Assembly (NCBI GenBank): GCA_945859605.1
Contig: OX243817.1
Location: forward strand, 19,933,134 to 19,997,133
DNA: 64,000 nt
DNA from: Lumbricus rubellus
Taxonomy: Eukaryota > Annelida > Clitellata > Crassiclitellata > Lumbricidae
Direction: 5' to 3'
Both the position numbers and the translations under genes were made by a program. Below, one piece after another: positions 44,552 to 56,719 of this stretch. How positions within the stretch are numbered: position 1 is the stretch's first letter; the number at the start of each line of letters is the position of its first letter. A model generated the notes under the pieces. The model searched no databases. It had not been told where the DNA came from and worked only from the letters and a program-made list of their open reading frames with translations.

Positions 44552-45490
44552 CAGGCAGGCCGGCAGACAGGCAGGCAGGCAGGCAGACAGGAAGGCAGGC
44601 CGGCAGACAGGCAGGCAGGCAGGCAGACAGGAAGGCAGGCAGGCAGACAGGAAGGCAGGCAGGCAGGCAGACAGACAGGCAGGCAGGCCGGCAGGCAGGC
44701 AGACAGGCAGGCAGGCCAGCCGGCCGGCAGGCAGACAGACAGGCAGGCAGGCAGGCAGACAGGAAGGCAGGCAGGCAGACAGGAAGGCAGACAGGCAGGC
44801 AGGCCAGCCGGCCGGCAGGCAGACAGGCAGGCAGACAGGCAGGCAGGCAGGCAGGCAGACAGGAAGGCAGGCAGGCAGGCAGGCAGGCAAACAGGCAGGC
44901 AGGCAGGCCGGCAGGCAGGCAGACAGGCAGGCAGGCCGGCCGGCAGGCAGACAGGCAGGCAGGCAGGCAGACAGGAAGGCAGGCAGGCAGGCAGACAGGC
45001 AGGCAGGCAGGCCGGCAGGCCGGCAGACAGGCAGGCAGGCCGGCCGGCAGGCAGACAGGCAGGCAGGCAGACAGGAAGGCAGGCAGGCAGGCAGACAGGC
45101 AGGCAGGCAGGCCGGCAGGCAGGCAGACAGGCAGGCAGGCAGGCAGGCAGACAGGCAGGCCGGCAGGCAGGCAGACAGGCAGGCAGACAGGAAGGCAGGC
45201 AGGCAGGCAGGCAGACAGGCAGACAGGCAGACAGGCAGACAGGCAGGCAGGCAGGCAGACAGGCAGGCAGGCAGGCAGACAGGCAGGCAGGTAGGCAGGC
45301 AGACAGGAAGGCAGGCAGGCAGATGGACAAACAGGCAGACAGAAAGAAAGGCAGACAGGCAGGTAGACAGACTGGATGGAAGGCAGGAAGGCGGGCAAAC
45401 AGGCCGACAGACAAGCAGGCAGGCAGCAGGCAGCAGGCAGGAAGGTGGGCAGGCATGCAGGTGGGCAGGCAGGCAGTGGCAGGCAGAGGC
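44552..45490. repeat. Long CAGG/CAGA array, about 0.94 kb
   Basis: Tetranucleotide array of CAGG with regular CAGA, GAAGG and CCGG variants that make a higher-order pattern. The three overlapping minus-strand frames of more than 300 codons (Cys/Leu/Pro repeats) are translations of CCTG/TCTG repeats. Confidence 0.95.
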
Positions 45491-45926
45491 AAGCATGCGA
45501 CTACCGTAACGCCTTGTTCAGTGAGTTGTGTTTAGAATTGACACCGAGTAGAAGGGTAAGTAAATTAGGAGTAATGAGAATAAAGTTTAATTTTTGTTAA
45601 AGGACAACGTTTTAAGGTTTAATTGAGAGACTTTGGCAGAGAAGAGACCAGAAGTCAGGTTTTGGTGAGTTTATACGAAAGAACTGATATATGTCATAAT
45701 CCTGGCTGAAATATTTTGAGAATGGCAACAGCTACGGTTATGGAGTCATTTTGGAAACAATAAGGAACTATAATTATACTATAAACAGCAATATATGAAG
45801 CAAGTCATTGGCAAACAATAAGGATACTATAAACAGCAAATATGAAGCAATACCATAAGAAATAGCAGCATTAATAATGCAACAAAAATAATGGGCGCAG
45901 GGTCTGTGGGGAGCTGCTAAGAAAGA

Positions 45927-46042
45927 ATGGGGAGCTATTCAGAAGAATGGAGAGCTATTCAGAAGAATGGGGAGCTATTCCGAATAATGGGGGGCTATTC
46001 AGAAGAATGGGGAGCAATTCAGAAGAATGGGGAGCAGATTAG
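45927..46042. repeat. Tandem repeat of about 20 bp
   Basis: Five or six units of AGAAGAATGGGGAGCTATTC. Confidence 0.85.
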
Positions 46043-46379
46043 AATGTTCTGCTACAACGTGAAACAAACGATAATTGGAATCCTGACATAAGTTGCTTCA
46101 AACGGTAGCAGCCATCATCATCAAAATTAATGGCAAAGCAATGCACTGACCCTGCAGCAATCGTGTGCAACCCAGAGGTCGTTAACCTCCCAACTATTTG
46201 CGCCTAATAAATGCGCTGCCCTCCGACTCCCCCACCCCAACATTGGCCTCCGTCTACATAGAAGAAGAAGAACAGCCTCTGACCCCACTCACTACAGACG
46301 ATCGATTGACCGACCATTGTATATAATTATTATTTACCTGTTCTTGCGATGAGAACTGCTGCAGAACGAAGAACGCAGA

Positions 46380-46900
46380 AGAACGACGCAGACAGAACGC
46401 GTCAGAACAACAGCGACAACGACGACGACGACGACAACGACGACATCGTTTGGCGACACCACTGCAGCTGCTGCACTGTGCACCTTCGATGTGATTACGA
46501 CGATGCTGATACCGATGCTGGTGCTGCTGCTGCTACAGCCCCTGCTGCTGCTGCTGCTGCTACTGCTGGTGCTGGTGTTGCTACTGCTGCCCTTTGCTGC
46601 TGCTGCTGCTGCTAGTGCTACAGCCGATGCTGGTGCTGGTGCCGGTGCTACAGCCCTGCTGGTGCTGGTGCTGGTGTTGCCCCTGCTGCTGCTACTGCTA
46701 CAGCCCCTGCTGGTGCTGGTGTTGGTACTGCTGCCCTTTGCTGATTCTGCTGCTGCGGCCTGATCCACTGGACACTCGATGCAACCCTGCCAATACCAAC
46801 CTGCTCATTCCCCTCCTCTACCTCTGCACCTCCTCCTCCGCCTCATCCTCCTCCGCCTCCTCGTCCTCCACCTCCTCGTCCTCCACCTTCTCTTACCGAA
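46380..46900. repeat. GAC, CTG and CTC trinucleotide-rich tract
   Basis: GACGAC at about 46410-46445, CTGCTG/CTGGTG at 46505-46755 and CTCCTCC/GCCTCC at 46810-46890. Long frames on both strands (Ala/Gly, Leu/Val, Ser repeats) have no non-repetitive core, so I call no gene. Confidence 0.7.
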
Positions 46901-47035
46901 CGTTGCAGGTCCACCGCTGCCTTGCTAATGGTCGGACGGATGGGCCAAACAGGCAGACAAGCATGCAATCACAGCGCTGCAGCAATTATGCTAATTATGT
47001 TATTTTCGCTTTATCTTCTTCCGCTTCACACTTCT

Positions 47036-47038
47036 CCT

Positions 47039-47075
<37 letters not shown>

Positions 47076-47130
47076 CCCTGTCTGTCTCCCTGTCTGTCTG
47101 TCTGTTTGTTTGTTTGTCTGTCTTTTTTCT
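47036..47130. repeat. CTGT microsatellite
   Basis: TCTGTCTGTCTG with TTTG and CCCTG interruptions. Confidence 0.9.
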
Positions 47131-47192
47131 GTGTCTCTCTCACTGTGTGTAGATCTAATTCTCTATCTGTCTCTATCGTAATGGTAATCGTA

Positions 47193-47375
47193 AACTCGAA
47201 ATTTCTAAAGCGCTACTTGAAAGCCAAGCGCGGAGCACCCGCTTATTCACGAGCGCTGCTGAGTCAAAAGGGCTGTCCGTAAGAGTAGTCCGAGGTGGTC
47301 CGGGTCTAGTTACCATAGGATCAGAGGGGCGGAACAGCTACTAAGGCGGGTGTCGTCTGGGCCAAGAATTGGAGG
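47193..47375 (+). repeat. Dispersed repeat shared with 54400-54580
   Basis: AAGCGCTACTTGAAAGCCAAGCGC and the following 180 bp match, in the opposite orientation, the segment at about 54400-54580 (shared: GAGTCAAAAGGGCT, ATAGGATCAGAG). Probably a SINE or LINE 3' end of a second family. Confidence 0.6.
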
Positions 47376-47399
47376 GTACATGATCAGATGAGACAGGGT

Positions 47400-47530
47400 A
47401 AGAGTTCTTCTATCTCTCAGTCCTTCTCTGTCTCTATCTCTGTCTCTGCTTCTGCCTCTGTTTCTGCCTCTGTCTGTCTCTTCCTCTGTTTCTGTCTGTC
47501 TCTCTTTCTCTCTCTTTTGTTCTTGCTGTC
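47400..47530. repeat. TCTGTC/CTCTG simple repeat
   Basis: CTGTCTCTGCTTCTGCCTCTG-type tract; a short AGC run also lies at 47868-47893. Confidence 0.8.
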
Positions 47531-48097
47531 GTCTTTGTTCTTCTGAGTTCGTCTTTCACATTATACATAATTAATTCTTTTAAAAAAACAAGGAAGCTAT
47601 AGTATAAGACACAGAGCCAAGAGATAGAGATGCAGATAGGCAAACCAGGAAGACAAAGCCAGCATGTAGCGCATAGAAGGCAGAGAGACAGAGAGAGATG
47701 GAGGTATAGACAGCCTAAGAGACGCATAGACATGCCAGGCTGCGACTATTATGCTGATCACAAGCCGTACCAGCGTGTACAGCGACCCATTGCCCAGCGA
47801 TGCCACATCTTGCGTTGGCATGACGACCAAGCAAAGTATTGATTTAGTGTTATTTCCTGGCCACCGCAGCAGCAGCAGCAGCAGCAGCAGCAGGAAGGAT
47901 CGTCCATGTATGGAATTCTAAAATAATCAGAACAGGCGTGCCTTGATTACGAACGAGGATAAGTCGCCACCTGCTGAGTGTTTACAGAACAAAGAAGACT
48001 CATTATAGGCGTACAAACGCCGTACAATGTATCTTGAACGGAAGATTTTAAGACGAATCTACTGCCATCGTGTTTTCTGATCATTTACTCTGACAGA

Positions 48098-48246
48098 TCC
48101 AGTGTGAGAATTGTGGAAAAACAACTGGGGGCTTAGACTATGATCCACTTGGAATTGGGGTGTGAAAAGCAGACTTTTACTTTACTATGGGTACCAAGAA
48201 AGACTGGGGGTTGAAACCCTCCAAACAACCCGCATTTCTCACCTTG
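48098..48246. mobile_element. MITE-like dispersed repeat (copy of 39540-39682)
   Basis: CAGTGTGAGAATTGTGGAAA...GGGGGTTGAAACCC...TTTCTCACCTTG, related to the copies at 39540 and 59466. Confidence 0.65.
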
Positions 48247-48299
48247 AACAGATGGTATTTCAAGGTTCATGACTGTGATATCGTGTTCGTTCCGCCCTA

Positions 48300-48810
48300 T
48301 TCATTTCCTACGACATCGAATTCAACGAAACGAACATCTACATGTTCTTCGAGTCAAAAATCATATGTAAACAACACTAGACGTGACATGTCTTGACAAT
48401 TTGCATGGATGAATTTGACGCAGGATGCCATTTTTAAGAAGCCGCCTTTTTGAATTCTAAGGATCATTCCGAATGGTCCCATACAAAATAATCAAAACTG
48501 TGAGAAAGCATTCAGAGCTATGAAGGAATATGCCACAAGAAAAATTGGAAAACAAACAATAGAAATTAAGAACTATTTGATAAAATTTTAATACCAATTT
48601 TGCTGCTTTTTATACGTCTTTTGGCTTAATTTTGATGTCTAATGTTGACTTTGACCTTAAATTCATGTTATTCGAGTCAGAAATATATAGAAACGCCACC
48701 AGACACGAGATGATACGATGATTTATAAGAATTTCGTAGCCTCAGGTCGCCATTTTGAAAAGGCCGCCATCTTGAATTCTACGGGAAATTTCGGATGCCT
48801 CCCCTTCTTA
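48300..48810. repeat. Two diverged direct copies, about 320 bp apart
   Basis: TTCGAGTCAAAAATCATATG, GCCATTTTTAAGAAGCCGCC and TTGAATTCTA in the first copy (48340-48460) correspond to TTCGAGTCAGAAATATATAG, GCCATTTTGAAAAGGCCGCC and TTGAATTCTA in the second (48668-48780). Confidence 0.6.
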
Positions 48811-49035
48811 AGATGTTCATGTGTTCTCTTGGGTCCCAACTACAACTGTGCCAAGCGGCAACCCGTGTTCAAAAAGTGCAGTTTACTAACCAGAAACTGA
48901 CTTCTACCGCATAGACTAATGCGTAGTTTCGTGGTTCAAGACGTAGGCTACACGTCAAATTTAAGGTTTAAATTGGTTTGGAACTAGATATAGGCACAAG
49001 CATTCTAATGAAGCTCTTCTTAGGCGTTCCCACTG

Positions 49036-49190
49036 CTCAGTATGCTCAGTACATGTGCTCAGTGTGCTCAGTGTGCTCAGTACATGTGCTCAGTGTGCTC
49101 AGTGTGCTCGGTGTGCTCAGTGTGTTCAGTACATGTGCTCAGTGTGCTCAGTACATACATGTGCTCAGTGTTCTCTGCAGTGTGCTCACC
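49036..49190. repeat. GTGCTCAGT nonamer array
   Basis: About a dozen CAGTGTGCT / CAGTACATGTGCT units. Cys/Ser/Val repeat frames are artefacts. Confidence 0.9.
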
Positions 49191-49439
49191 CAAACCACTT
49201 TAACAATTGCACAGGACAACGAATTTCAGATTCACAATCTGATGTGATCTGTTCTCATCTCCTCTGATCTGATGACGATTTGAACTGACAAACTTCTGTC
49301 ATGTCGGCATCACGGTACATTAGATCTCAATATTAATCATTAATTGGTGGTCTCGTTTATATGCATCGCATTGGACAAATGCAGTAGGATATATCTTAAC
49401 AGACACAGCCTACGCATCTAATTATAGGTCTGCATGCAC

Positions 49440-50373
49440 GGTTCCCTATCATTTGGTCGTAAATGATCTCGTCGTAATCAATTCGTCGCAATTTATATCG
49501 TCGTTAATGAAATCGTCGCAGCTTAATTCGTCGCATGCAAATCGTCGTATTCAGTCCGTCGTTTTTCATTTCGTCGTCAAATAATATTGTCACAGTTTAT
49601 TTCGTATTAAATATCTTTAGTAGTAGGCTACATCAAAAATTCTCATCATGCAAAACTAATTTTAAAAATGACATTTTATGAAATTCATGGTCTATAGCTA
49701 ATTTAAAAAACAGGTTAAAAGCACAATAAAACGTAAACACGACAGGCCTATGTAACTCTTACTGTCTAAGCCGATTGAGTGAATTTCAAAATGCAATGCT
49801 GTGAGCGATGTTCTTATTTCACATCGCCAGTATATGTCTTCCCGCTCACTTCTCTCTCCTTTGTATAAATATAACCCTCATAGACTGCCTTCTGTTTTTC
49901 TCGGCTACTCGTAACAAACGTTAACTTCGACATTTTTGCGATTACGCTACTAGGTGTACCTTGTATTTTTAGGTTTAGCCTATATAGGCCTACGTCGACA
50001 CATTGTTGGGATCACTAGGTGTACCTTGTATTTTTAGGTTTATATACGCCGACACATTGTTGCGATTGCTAGGTGTACCTTGTATTTTTAGGTTTATATA
50101 CGTCGAAACAATGTTGCGAATACTAGGTGTACCTTGTATTGTTGGGTTTATAAAACTTTATATAGGCCTACGTCGACTCAAAGTCTGCTGTGACAGACGC
50201 TCCTTACGACGAAATTTGCGACCAATACGACCAATACGACCAAATGATTGCGACTAGTTGTCTGCGACGATATAGAGAGCGACCAATTGACTCGCGACCA
50301 AATAATTTACGACTATATGACTGCGACGAAATGATCTGCGACGAAATGATCTGCGACGATATGGATGGTCACC
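49440..50373. mobile_element. Element with TCGTCG-rich inverted ends and 8-bp duplication
   Basis: Flanked by GCATGCAC at 49432-49439 and 50374-50381. The left part (49450-49575) is made of spaced TCGTCG/GGTCG units, the right part (50205-50365) of the complementary CGACGA/CGACC units. The middle holds a CTAGGTGTACCTTGTATTTTTAGG array of about 60-bp units (49950-50150). No transposase is recognisable. Confidence 0.65.
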
Positions 50374-50399
50374 GCATGCACAGTGCACACCATGCATAC

Positions 50400-52700
50400 A
50401 ATATGGCCTACAATACATGCATACAATGCGTAAACCTATGCATGCTATAATTATTATTAGCTGCTCAATACAGAAAACGACAATAATACTCCCGCTGCTT
50501 AGGTTTACGAGACATTTAAGTGAAAGTAACATGCAATAGACTGCAGCAAATAATAATTAATTGTTACATGCAGACTATACATGTATATGTCTAATTGCCT
50601 GTCAAAACGAAAGCAAACCAAACACGATAACCTCAGTAGCTTTAACGACAGCAGCTTCAGCAGAGTTGCAACCAGAAGCAGCTTCATATATACGAAAAAC
50701 CTACTCTGTCGGTCGCATTAGACGCCAGATAGATATCAACGACATCCATATATATATATATAAAATACATGTATATAAATACATTTATATATAATTTATA
50801 TACTGTATGCACTAAGGAGCCATCCGATAAAGTAATCAGCAAACGGAGCCCTGGTTTGCTAACACTGCAGCAACAAGATCTCGCTAGATCAAAAACCTGC
50901 ATATAGCTTATATACTCAAACCAGGATTTATCCGAGCCTACAATATGTGTATAGTACTATTCGTTTAATTAAAAAAACACAGACAAAACGCAGTCCATTG
51001 ATGTATATTAACACAATAATAATTAATTGATAGCAGGCTCTGGATACTCATAATACTTGTGGCTGAGTTTGTCACTATACACGTTTGAAAATAACTTTCT
51101 TGGGATTAAATTTATCGAGTCTTTATCGGGGGAGGATTTATTGGGGAGGATTTATTGGGGAGGATTTATTGGGAGGGTTAAACTGTGAGCCACTTATCGC
51201 AAACTATCACGATGGATCTGGCTGCATCCATGGGGAAGAAGTTACGGAGAACATGAAGTTCCTATTCCTGAACATCTCTAAAGAGCACGGTGTCAATCGC
51301 ACACTGCAGTAGGCTACAACGGAGTTTGTTTCACACCAGGTGACAGAAGTTCGAATAAGCTTACACCTTCTAAGCACCGTCACACAAAACATGTTTATTT
51401 CTATACATATATACGTGCCAAAAACACCTTTAGAATAGTTCAACAACTGGAAACAACGAACAATTCCTCGCAAGTATAGACGTATTAAACATGTAGATCT
51501 ACATGTATGTAGCATTTAGCAATACATATATACACTTACATACATAGTCTAGAGGCATGCACACATAGTATATAAACAAACAGGCCTACACACATTCACA
51601 CATACACATATACACACACATACACACATACATACACAAATAGATTTATCGGTCTACATACAATTATTTCTCTTGGATGTGCCGAAACCCAGGAAGCTCC
51701 TAATTTTCGGTTAACTGTTGTGCATAATAATACTCTACGTTCAGTATTTGCCCTTTCTGCCCGATGTATATATTACACCCTCATGTTTTATTACTCAATA
51801 TGTAAATTGTAGAGACATTTTTTCTACTGAGGTGATCTCCGTATAGTTTCGCGTAGAAAGTCTAAGCCCACATTACAGTGTTTTTAAGGTACTTGTGGGA
51901 TTTTAGACACACACCCTACCATACATATCATGGGAATAAACCTCCCACAGGATCTAGGCTCTAGGGCCTAGGCTACACGGCTCTCACTGATTACACGAAC
52001 TGGTTAAAACCACAAGCCTCCTTGTCAAAATTTAATGACTGAAATCTGTCAATGTCCACTTTCTGTGTACATGTACCAAAAAGTCCATCATAATTATATT
52101 CGTTACGAATTCATATGTAGCCCATACCACGGATCTTCGTGTATGTTAGCCATAGGGGCCTACACATTGTAACGGATGGGCTTAAAATGATCTGCTGGCG
52201 TTAAGCCTGATATTACTATAAATGGCGAACTTCCGCTTACTTGTAAATACCCCCGCCCCGCATCCTCCACCCCCCCCCCCTATTTCAACACTGCTAATTG
52301 AGAACGGCGTCATTTTTATCTGGTGTTTGGCTTAGAGGCTTAATGCAGTGAGCCTTCGCTGCAGCTGAGGGCCTGAACACGGATGCTACTGCGACTTCAG
52401 CAGCTAGCCCAACATATTATGACAAGGCTTGCTACTGCTACTACTGCTACATGTAGCCTACAAGGGTTATCTTAGTCATTTATAACGCTGCGTATTTTCC
52501 ACACGTGTGCACCGCTGTCGCTATAGTATACGCTATATATACATGTATGTATATTATATCGAAAGCGTTTAAACATACATAGAATGCTTTATATCCGGGA
52601 GTCGAACGTTGACTTAGGCGTTTGCTAGGCCGACATTTTGCTGAACGTCTTCGAATGGTCTACTGTGAATTATTGCCAGAAATTATGGAGGAATAGGGTG
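50400..52700. other. Intergenic DNA, no gene seen
   Basis: TA and CA/TA tracts (50748-50790 and 51590-51650), a GGGGAGGATTTATT triplicate at 51127-51176, and a C12 run near 52269. No exon supported. Confidence 0.5.
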
Positions 52701-53069
52701 GATTACAGTTCCACTGTTGTGTATTTGTCAGTCATTGGCTTCTGCGTGATTTCCACACTTTTCATCTTGCCACCTGGGACTTTCTGCTCTAAGTCTTAGC
52801 ATTGACAAGGTTTGCTGTTTAGCGTCTATGCGAACCTCTGCTCATAAGTGTATAGATTGAAGTGTTGGCAGTTGTCGCAAATGGACGCATAGGTTGAGGC
52901 TTATTTATTACTACAGAGGAGAAGGAGGAAGAAGAACGTGTACAACGGAATTGTAATAAAGAAGACTAGAGTTAACCGCGGCATATCCACCGAATCGACG
53001 CACTACCTACCAGCTGGTCGAGACACGAATTAGGTAGCCTACTGGTATTGAAATCTTCACCAGGATCAA

Positions 53070-53190
53070 ACTTATCATCATCGTCGTCGTCGTCGCCGCC
53101 GTCATCATCGTCATCATCATCATCTTCGTTGTCATAGTCTTCGTCGTCGTCATCATCATCATCATCGTCGTCGTCATCATCATTATCATA
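53070..53190. repeat. ATC/GTC trinucleotide tract
   Basis: TCATCATCGTCGTC repeats; the Asp-rich minus-strand frame is an artefact. Confidence 0.85.
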
Positions 53191-53924
53191 ATACAATAGC
53201 ATGGGTTGCAACCGAGACTTAGGCTACTATAGCTACTAATGTACCCTCTACACCTCAGAGAAATTGTAGCCTACTTGGGAGATTTCCAAACAGCAGACAT
53301 TGCGAACCACAGAAGGCAAAGTTAAAATAAGTCAGTTTTAGTTTAGGCTGAATATCATCATGATTAAATCATCATTATCCAGTCACTTAATCATAATTGT
53401 CGTCGTCGTCGTTGTAATCGCCGCCACGTATGCGATAGATCTATTAATTATCAGCATAACCCAATAATAATTATGGGTTGTCGTTTTTGATATTGTGATG
53501 GCTACAGGATGTTCGCTGTCACATGTCATGGGAAGGCTATTCGGCAGACAGTCCCATGGCCCCAAAGAGAGGAATCGCATGATTCTGTAGTCATCATTAG
53601 CGCTTTAAGAACAATGTAGGCCGTCTGTCTGTCTTATCTGTATGTCTGTCTATCTGTCTGTCTATCTGTCAAAGGCAAAGTCTGCCTTCTTGAAGCCTGG
53701 GATTTCTTCTATAAGTCGTAGCACTGCCAAAATTTACTGTTTAGCGTCTAAGTGGACCTGGTCCTTTGCTCATAAGTGTAGGCCTGATGTAGGCCTATTT
53801 GCAGTTGTCATAAATGGACGGGTAAGTCTATTTATTGGTTCGGAGAAGAAGAAAGAACGTGTACAACGGAATTGCTACAAAAACCAGTGTTAACCGCGGA
53901 ATATCTGCTGATAGGCCTATATCT

Positions 53925-53926
53925 GA

Positions 53927-53960
<34 letters not shown>

Positions 53961-53985
53961 GTCTGTCTGTCTGTCTGTCAGCCTA
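53925..53985. repeat. CTGT microsatellite
   Basis: Nearly pure (CTGT)n. Similar tracts lie at 53626-53670, 54263-54320, 55040-55075 and 57790-57925. Confidence 0.9.
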
Positions 53986-54283
53986 ACGCAGTAGCTTGAT
54001 CCTGAAGTCAAAGACTTATTCGGTTCGGGGGGGGGGTAAATGCAACCAAATCAATGCAAAAGAACTCGAGCCACTCATTTGCATTTATATTATATATAGT
54101 CCTAAAGAGATGAGGACTCGTGAGTTGGTTCAATTTTTCTGTGGGTGTTCGTCAATCATTGATAAACAGGTTAGTACAGCTGCACCATCACGTATACCAC
54201 ACCCTGTCACGAACAGGGGTAGGCGACATCATCTGCAGCGCCAGCATGTCACATGTCTCTCTCTTTCTGTCTGTCTGTCTGTA

Positions 54284-54322
<39 letters not shown>

Positions 54323-54604
54323 TTCTGTCAGGCGGTTGAACTCTTTTCAGACCTCACGTACGTCAGAGTGTGCAATGTTGTGCATGCATATATTTTGCTG
54401 TCTCAGCATGGCTTCCCAAACCCGCCATAGTAGCTGTTCTGCCCTCCTCTGATCCTATCGCAACCCAACCCGGACCTCCTTTGAACCACGCTCACGGATA
54501 GCCCTTTTGACTCAACGCAGAGCTCGTGAATAAGCTGGTGCCCTGCGCTTGGCTTTCGAGTAGTGCTTTAGAAGTTTGGAGATGATGATTATGATCACGA
54601 TGTC

Positions 54605-54765
54605 TTCGTCTCTGTATGTGTCTCTATGTCTCTGTCTGTGTCTCTATGTCTCTGTTTGTGTCTCTATGTCTCTGTTTGTGTCTCTATGTCTCTGTCTGTG
54701 TCTCTATGTATCTGTCTGTGTATCTATGTCTCTGTCTGTGTCTATATGTCTCTACCCGTGTGTAT
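54605..54765. repeat. 20-bp tandem repeat
   Basis: About eight units of TCTCTATGTCTCTGTTTGTG, a higher-order CTGT derivative. Confidence 0.9.
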
Positions 54766-55039
54766 TTATTATGTCACTATGGAGACACCATCGAGCAACA
54801 GTGGAATTATCTTCCTCTGTCTTTCCGTCCTCTCACATTTCTTCTGTCTGTTAGTGTAATTATTATGGGTAGGCTATTCGTGTTTTGTTATTATGATGAT
54901 ACAGCATGCTGGCTGTCACATATGGGAGGGCTGTATAGCGAAGAGTGAAGCCAGTCACATGCACGGCTCCAAAGAGAGGAATGGCATAATAATTCTGAAG
55001 TCATCACTAACACCTAAGTCTGTGGGTGTTCATCAATCA

Positions 55040-55071
<32 letters not shown>

Positions 55072-55230
55072 TTGTTCATCTGTCCATGTTTACCTGTCTC
55101 GACGTCTTCTTTCCGTCACTGTTTCTTGTTCTTTGCATATTTATTTGTTTCTATATCGTTGCCTTTGTCACTTTTCATGCACTCAAGATCGATCTCTTCT
55201 TCATTTTCAACCTCAGTCGACGTGAGAGAG

Positions 55231-55401
55231 ATGGACTTGGGAGACGGATCAGGAGGGGACAAGAGAATCCCGCGCAAGAAGTTGGTCGTTGTTGGTGATG
55301 GAGCTTGTGGAAAGACCTGTCTTCTCATCGCATTCACCAAAGATGAATTCTCCACCGCACACATTCCAACCGTCTTTGAGACCTACGTTACCGATATTAA
55401 G
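55231..55401 (+). CDS. Gene 3 exon 1: Rho GTPase, P-loop and switch I
   Basis: Encodes residues 1-57 from ATG 55231. A short acidic/basic N-terminal extension precedes [20 protein letters not shown], containing the P-loop GDGACGKT (22-29). Switch I is [10 protein letters not shown] with Thr47 at the Mg-binding position. Canonical RhoA has VFENYV; here Asn41 of RhoA, the target of clostridial C3 ADP-ribosylation, is Thr51. Donor TTAAG|GTATTC, phase 0. Confidence 0.92.
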
Positions 55402-55409
55402 GTATTCAT

Positions 55410-55680
55410 TAATTCAATCGTTCGTTCGTTCATTCGTTCGTTCGTTCGTTCGTTTGTTCATTCATTCATTCATTCATTCATTCATTCACTCACACACTCA
55501 TTTATTTATTTATTTATTCATTCATTCATTCATTCATTCAAACACTCATTCATTCAATCAGACACTCATTCATTCACTCACACACTCACTCATTCGTTCA
55601 GTCATTCGCTCACACACTCATATTTATTCATTCATTCATGCATGCATTCGTTTAATTATTCATTCATTCATTCATTACGA
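55410..55680. repeat. CATT/CGTT array in the Rho intron
   Basis: TTCATTCATTCA with CGTT and CACACTCA variants, starting about 10 bp after the exon 1 donor. Confidence 0.9.
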
Positions 55681-55683
55681 GAA

Positions 55684-55965
55684 TTTATATAGCATCCCTT
55701 CAAGATTACTACTCAGGAGCGCTCCCGAGTCCCGACCCAACCTCGACTAGTCTACAGGGGACTGTTTTTAAGATTGCGGTAGAACGTGTCAGATGGGACC
55801 CTTGGCATAAGACTCAGGTATGGTGGTAGCCTATTCCAAAGCACAGGGACAATAAGTTCGCCCTGTGCAAAGGAGCGAAGGAAACGGCGATATGGACCCA
55901 GCATGTTGATACTTAGATCACCTTCAGATCGTCTATCGATAGAGTGCACTATATGGGATGTACAT
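55684..55965 (-). mobile_element. LINE 3' end with RT C-terminus
   Basis: The minus strand reads IVPVLWNRLPPYLSLMPRVP then SDTFYRNLKNSPL and a stop, a reverse-transcriptase C-terminus, followed by the CTCCTGAGTAGTAATCTTGA-type tail. Confidence 0.7.
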
Positions 55966-56604
55966 TGTACAAATTATTGCGCTCAAAACATCTAGCCCTT
56001 ACACACAAAAATGACAGCCGATTCCTCCTGCCTTGCTACAATGGTGTTCTTGACCTGTCGAATACATGGGCTGATGTTAGTTGATGCTGATCATTGTTGA
56101 TGATGATTGTTGACAGATGACGGAACTTGTTACATCGTGACTTGTTTTCGTGCGTGGTAGAAGCACGTGATGGCTACACATGTGTCACGTGATGGCTCAG
56201 CTATTATAGTGCATGTCGAATATATTTTCACGACGATATTTTCTCGGCGGTTCTTGAATGCAGTGTGCTAAATGCAACATAGAGTTTGGTGAGAGGGGAG
56301 ACGAAATGTGCAGAGGGTGGAAAGGAACACAGACAAAAAAAATACATGCAGAGGAGAAAGAATAAATAGTCAGAGCTATGGGTAGCATGGATCTAGAAAT
56401 AAGAGACGTCTTCTATGGGACCTAGAAGACTGCTCCCCTATAGAAGACTGCTTGCTTACCCAAATAACTCACTAATGCTCTACATTGCTTTCATGTATGT
56501 TAAATATTACTGGGCCTATGCTATACTTTACTATTACTTCTATGTGTTATATTGCTTTATTGTCGATGTCCCATTGTGCGTTTGCAAATGAAGTAGTAAA
56601 TGAT

Positions 56605-56705
56605 ATATACTTACTAGTTACTTACTTACTTACTTACCTACCTTCCTATCTACCTACTTACTTACTTACTTACTTGATTACTTACTTAGCCTACTTACGT
56701 ATTTA
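56605..56705. repeat. ACTT tetranucleotide tract
   Basis: (ACTT)n with CCT interruptions in the Rho intron. Confidence 0.85.
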
Positions 56706-56719
56706 CTTATACGCGGGTG

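Larger units (their letters stand above)
52720..55020. repeat. Old local duplication series
   Basis: Segment A at about 52760-52990 resembles A' at 53680-53910 (shared TGTTTAGCGTCTA, TTGCAGTTGTC-like, GAACGTGTACAACGGAATTG, GTTAACCGCGG). Segment B at 53490-53595 resembles B' at 54890-55010 (CCAAAGAGAGGAAT, TCTG.AGTCATCA). CTGTGGGTGTTC also recurs at 54139 and 55020. Confidence 0.6.

Noticed and set aside
44481..45496. Three overlapping minus-strand open frames of 305-320 codons
   Set aside because: They are translations of the CAGG/CAGA array in all three frames, pure Cys/Leu/Pro/Ala repeats, with no start context, splice sites or conserved core.
46334..47181. Ala/Gly/Ser- and Leu-rich open frames on both strands
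   Set aside because: CTG, GAC and CTC repeats explain them; frames on both strands are equally long and no non-repetitive segment is present.
54210..55225. Cys/Leu/Ser/Val open frames upstream of the Rho gene
   Set aside because: CTGT-derived repeats; the Rho start codon is at 55231 and the upstream continuation has no conserved protein content.
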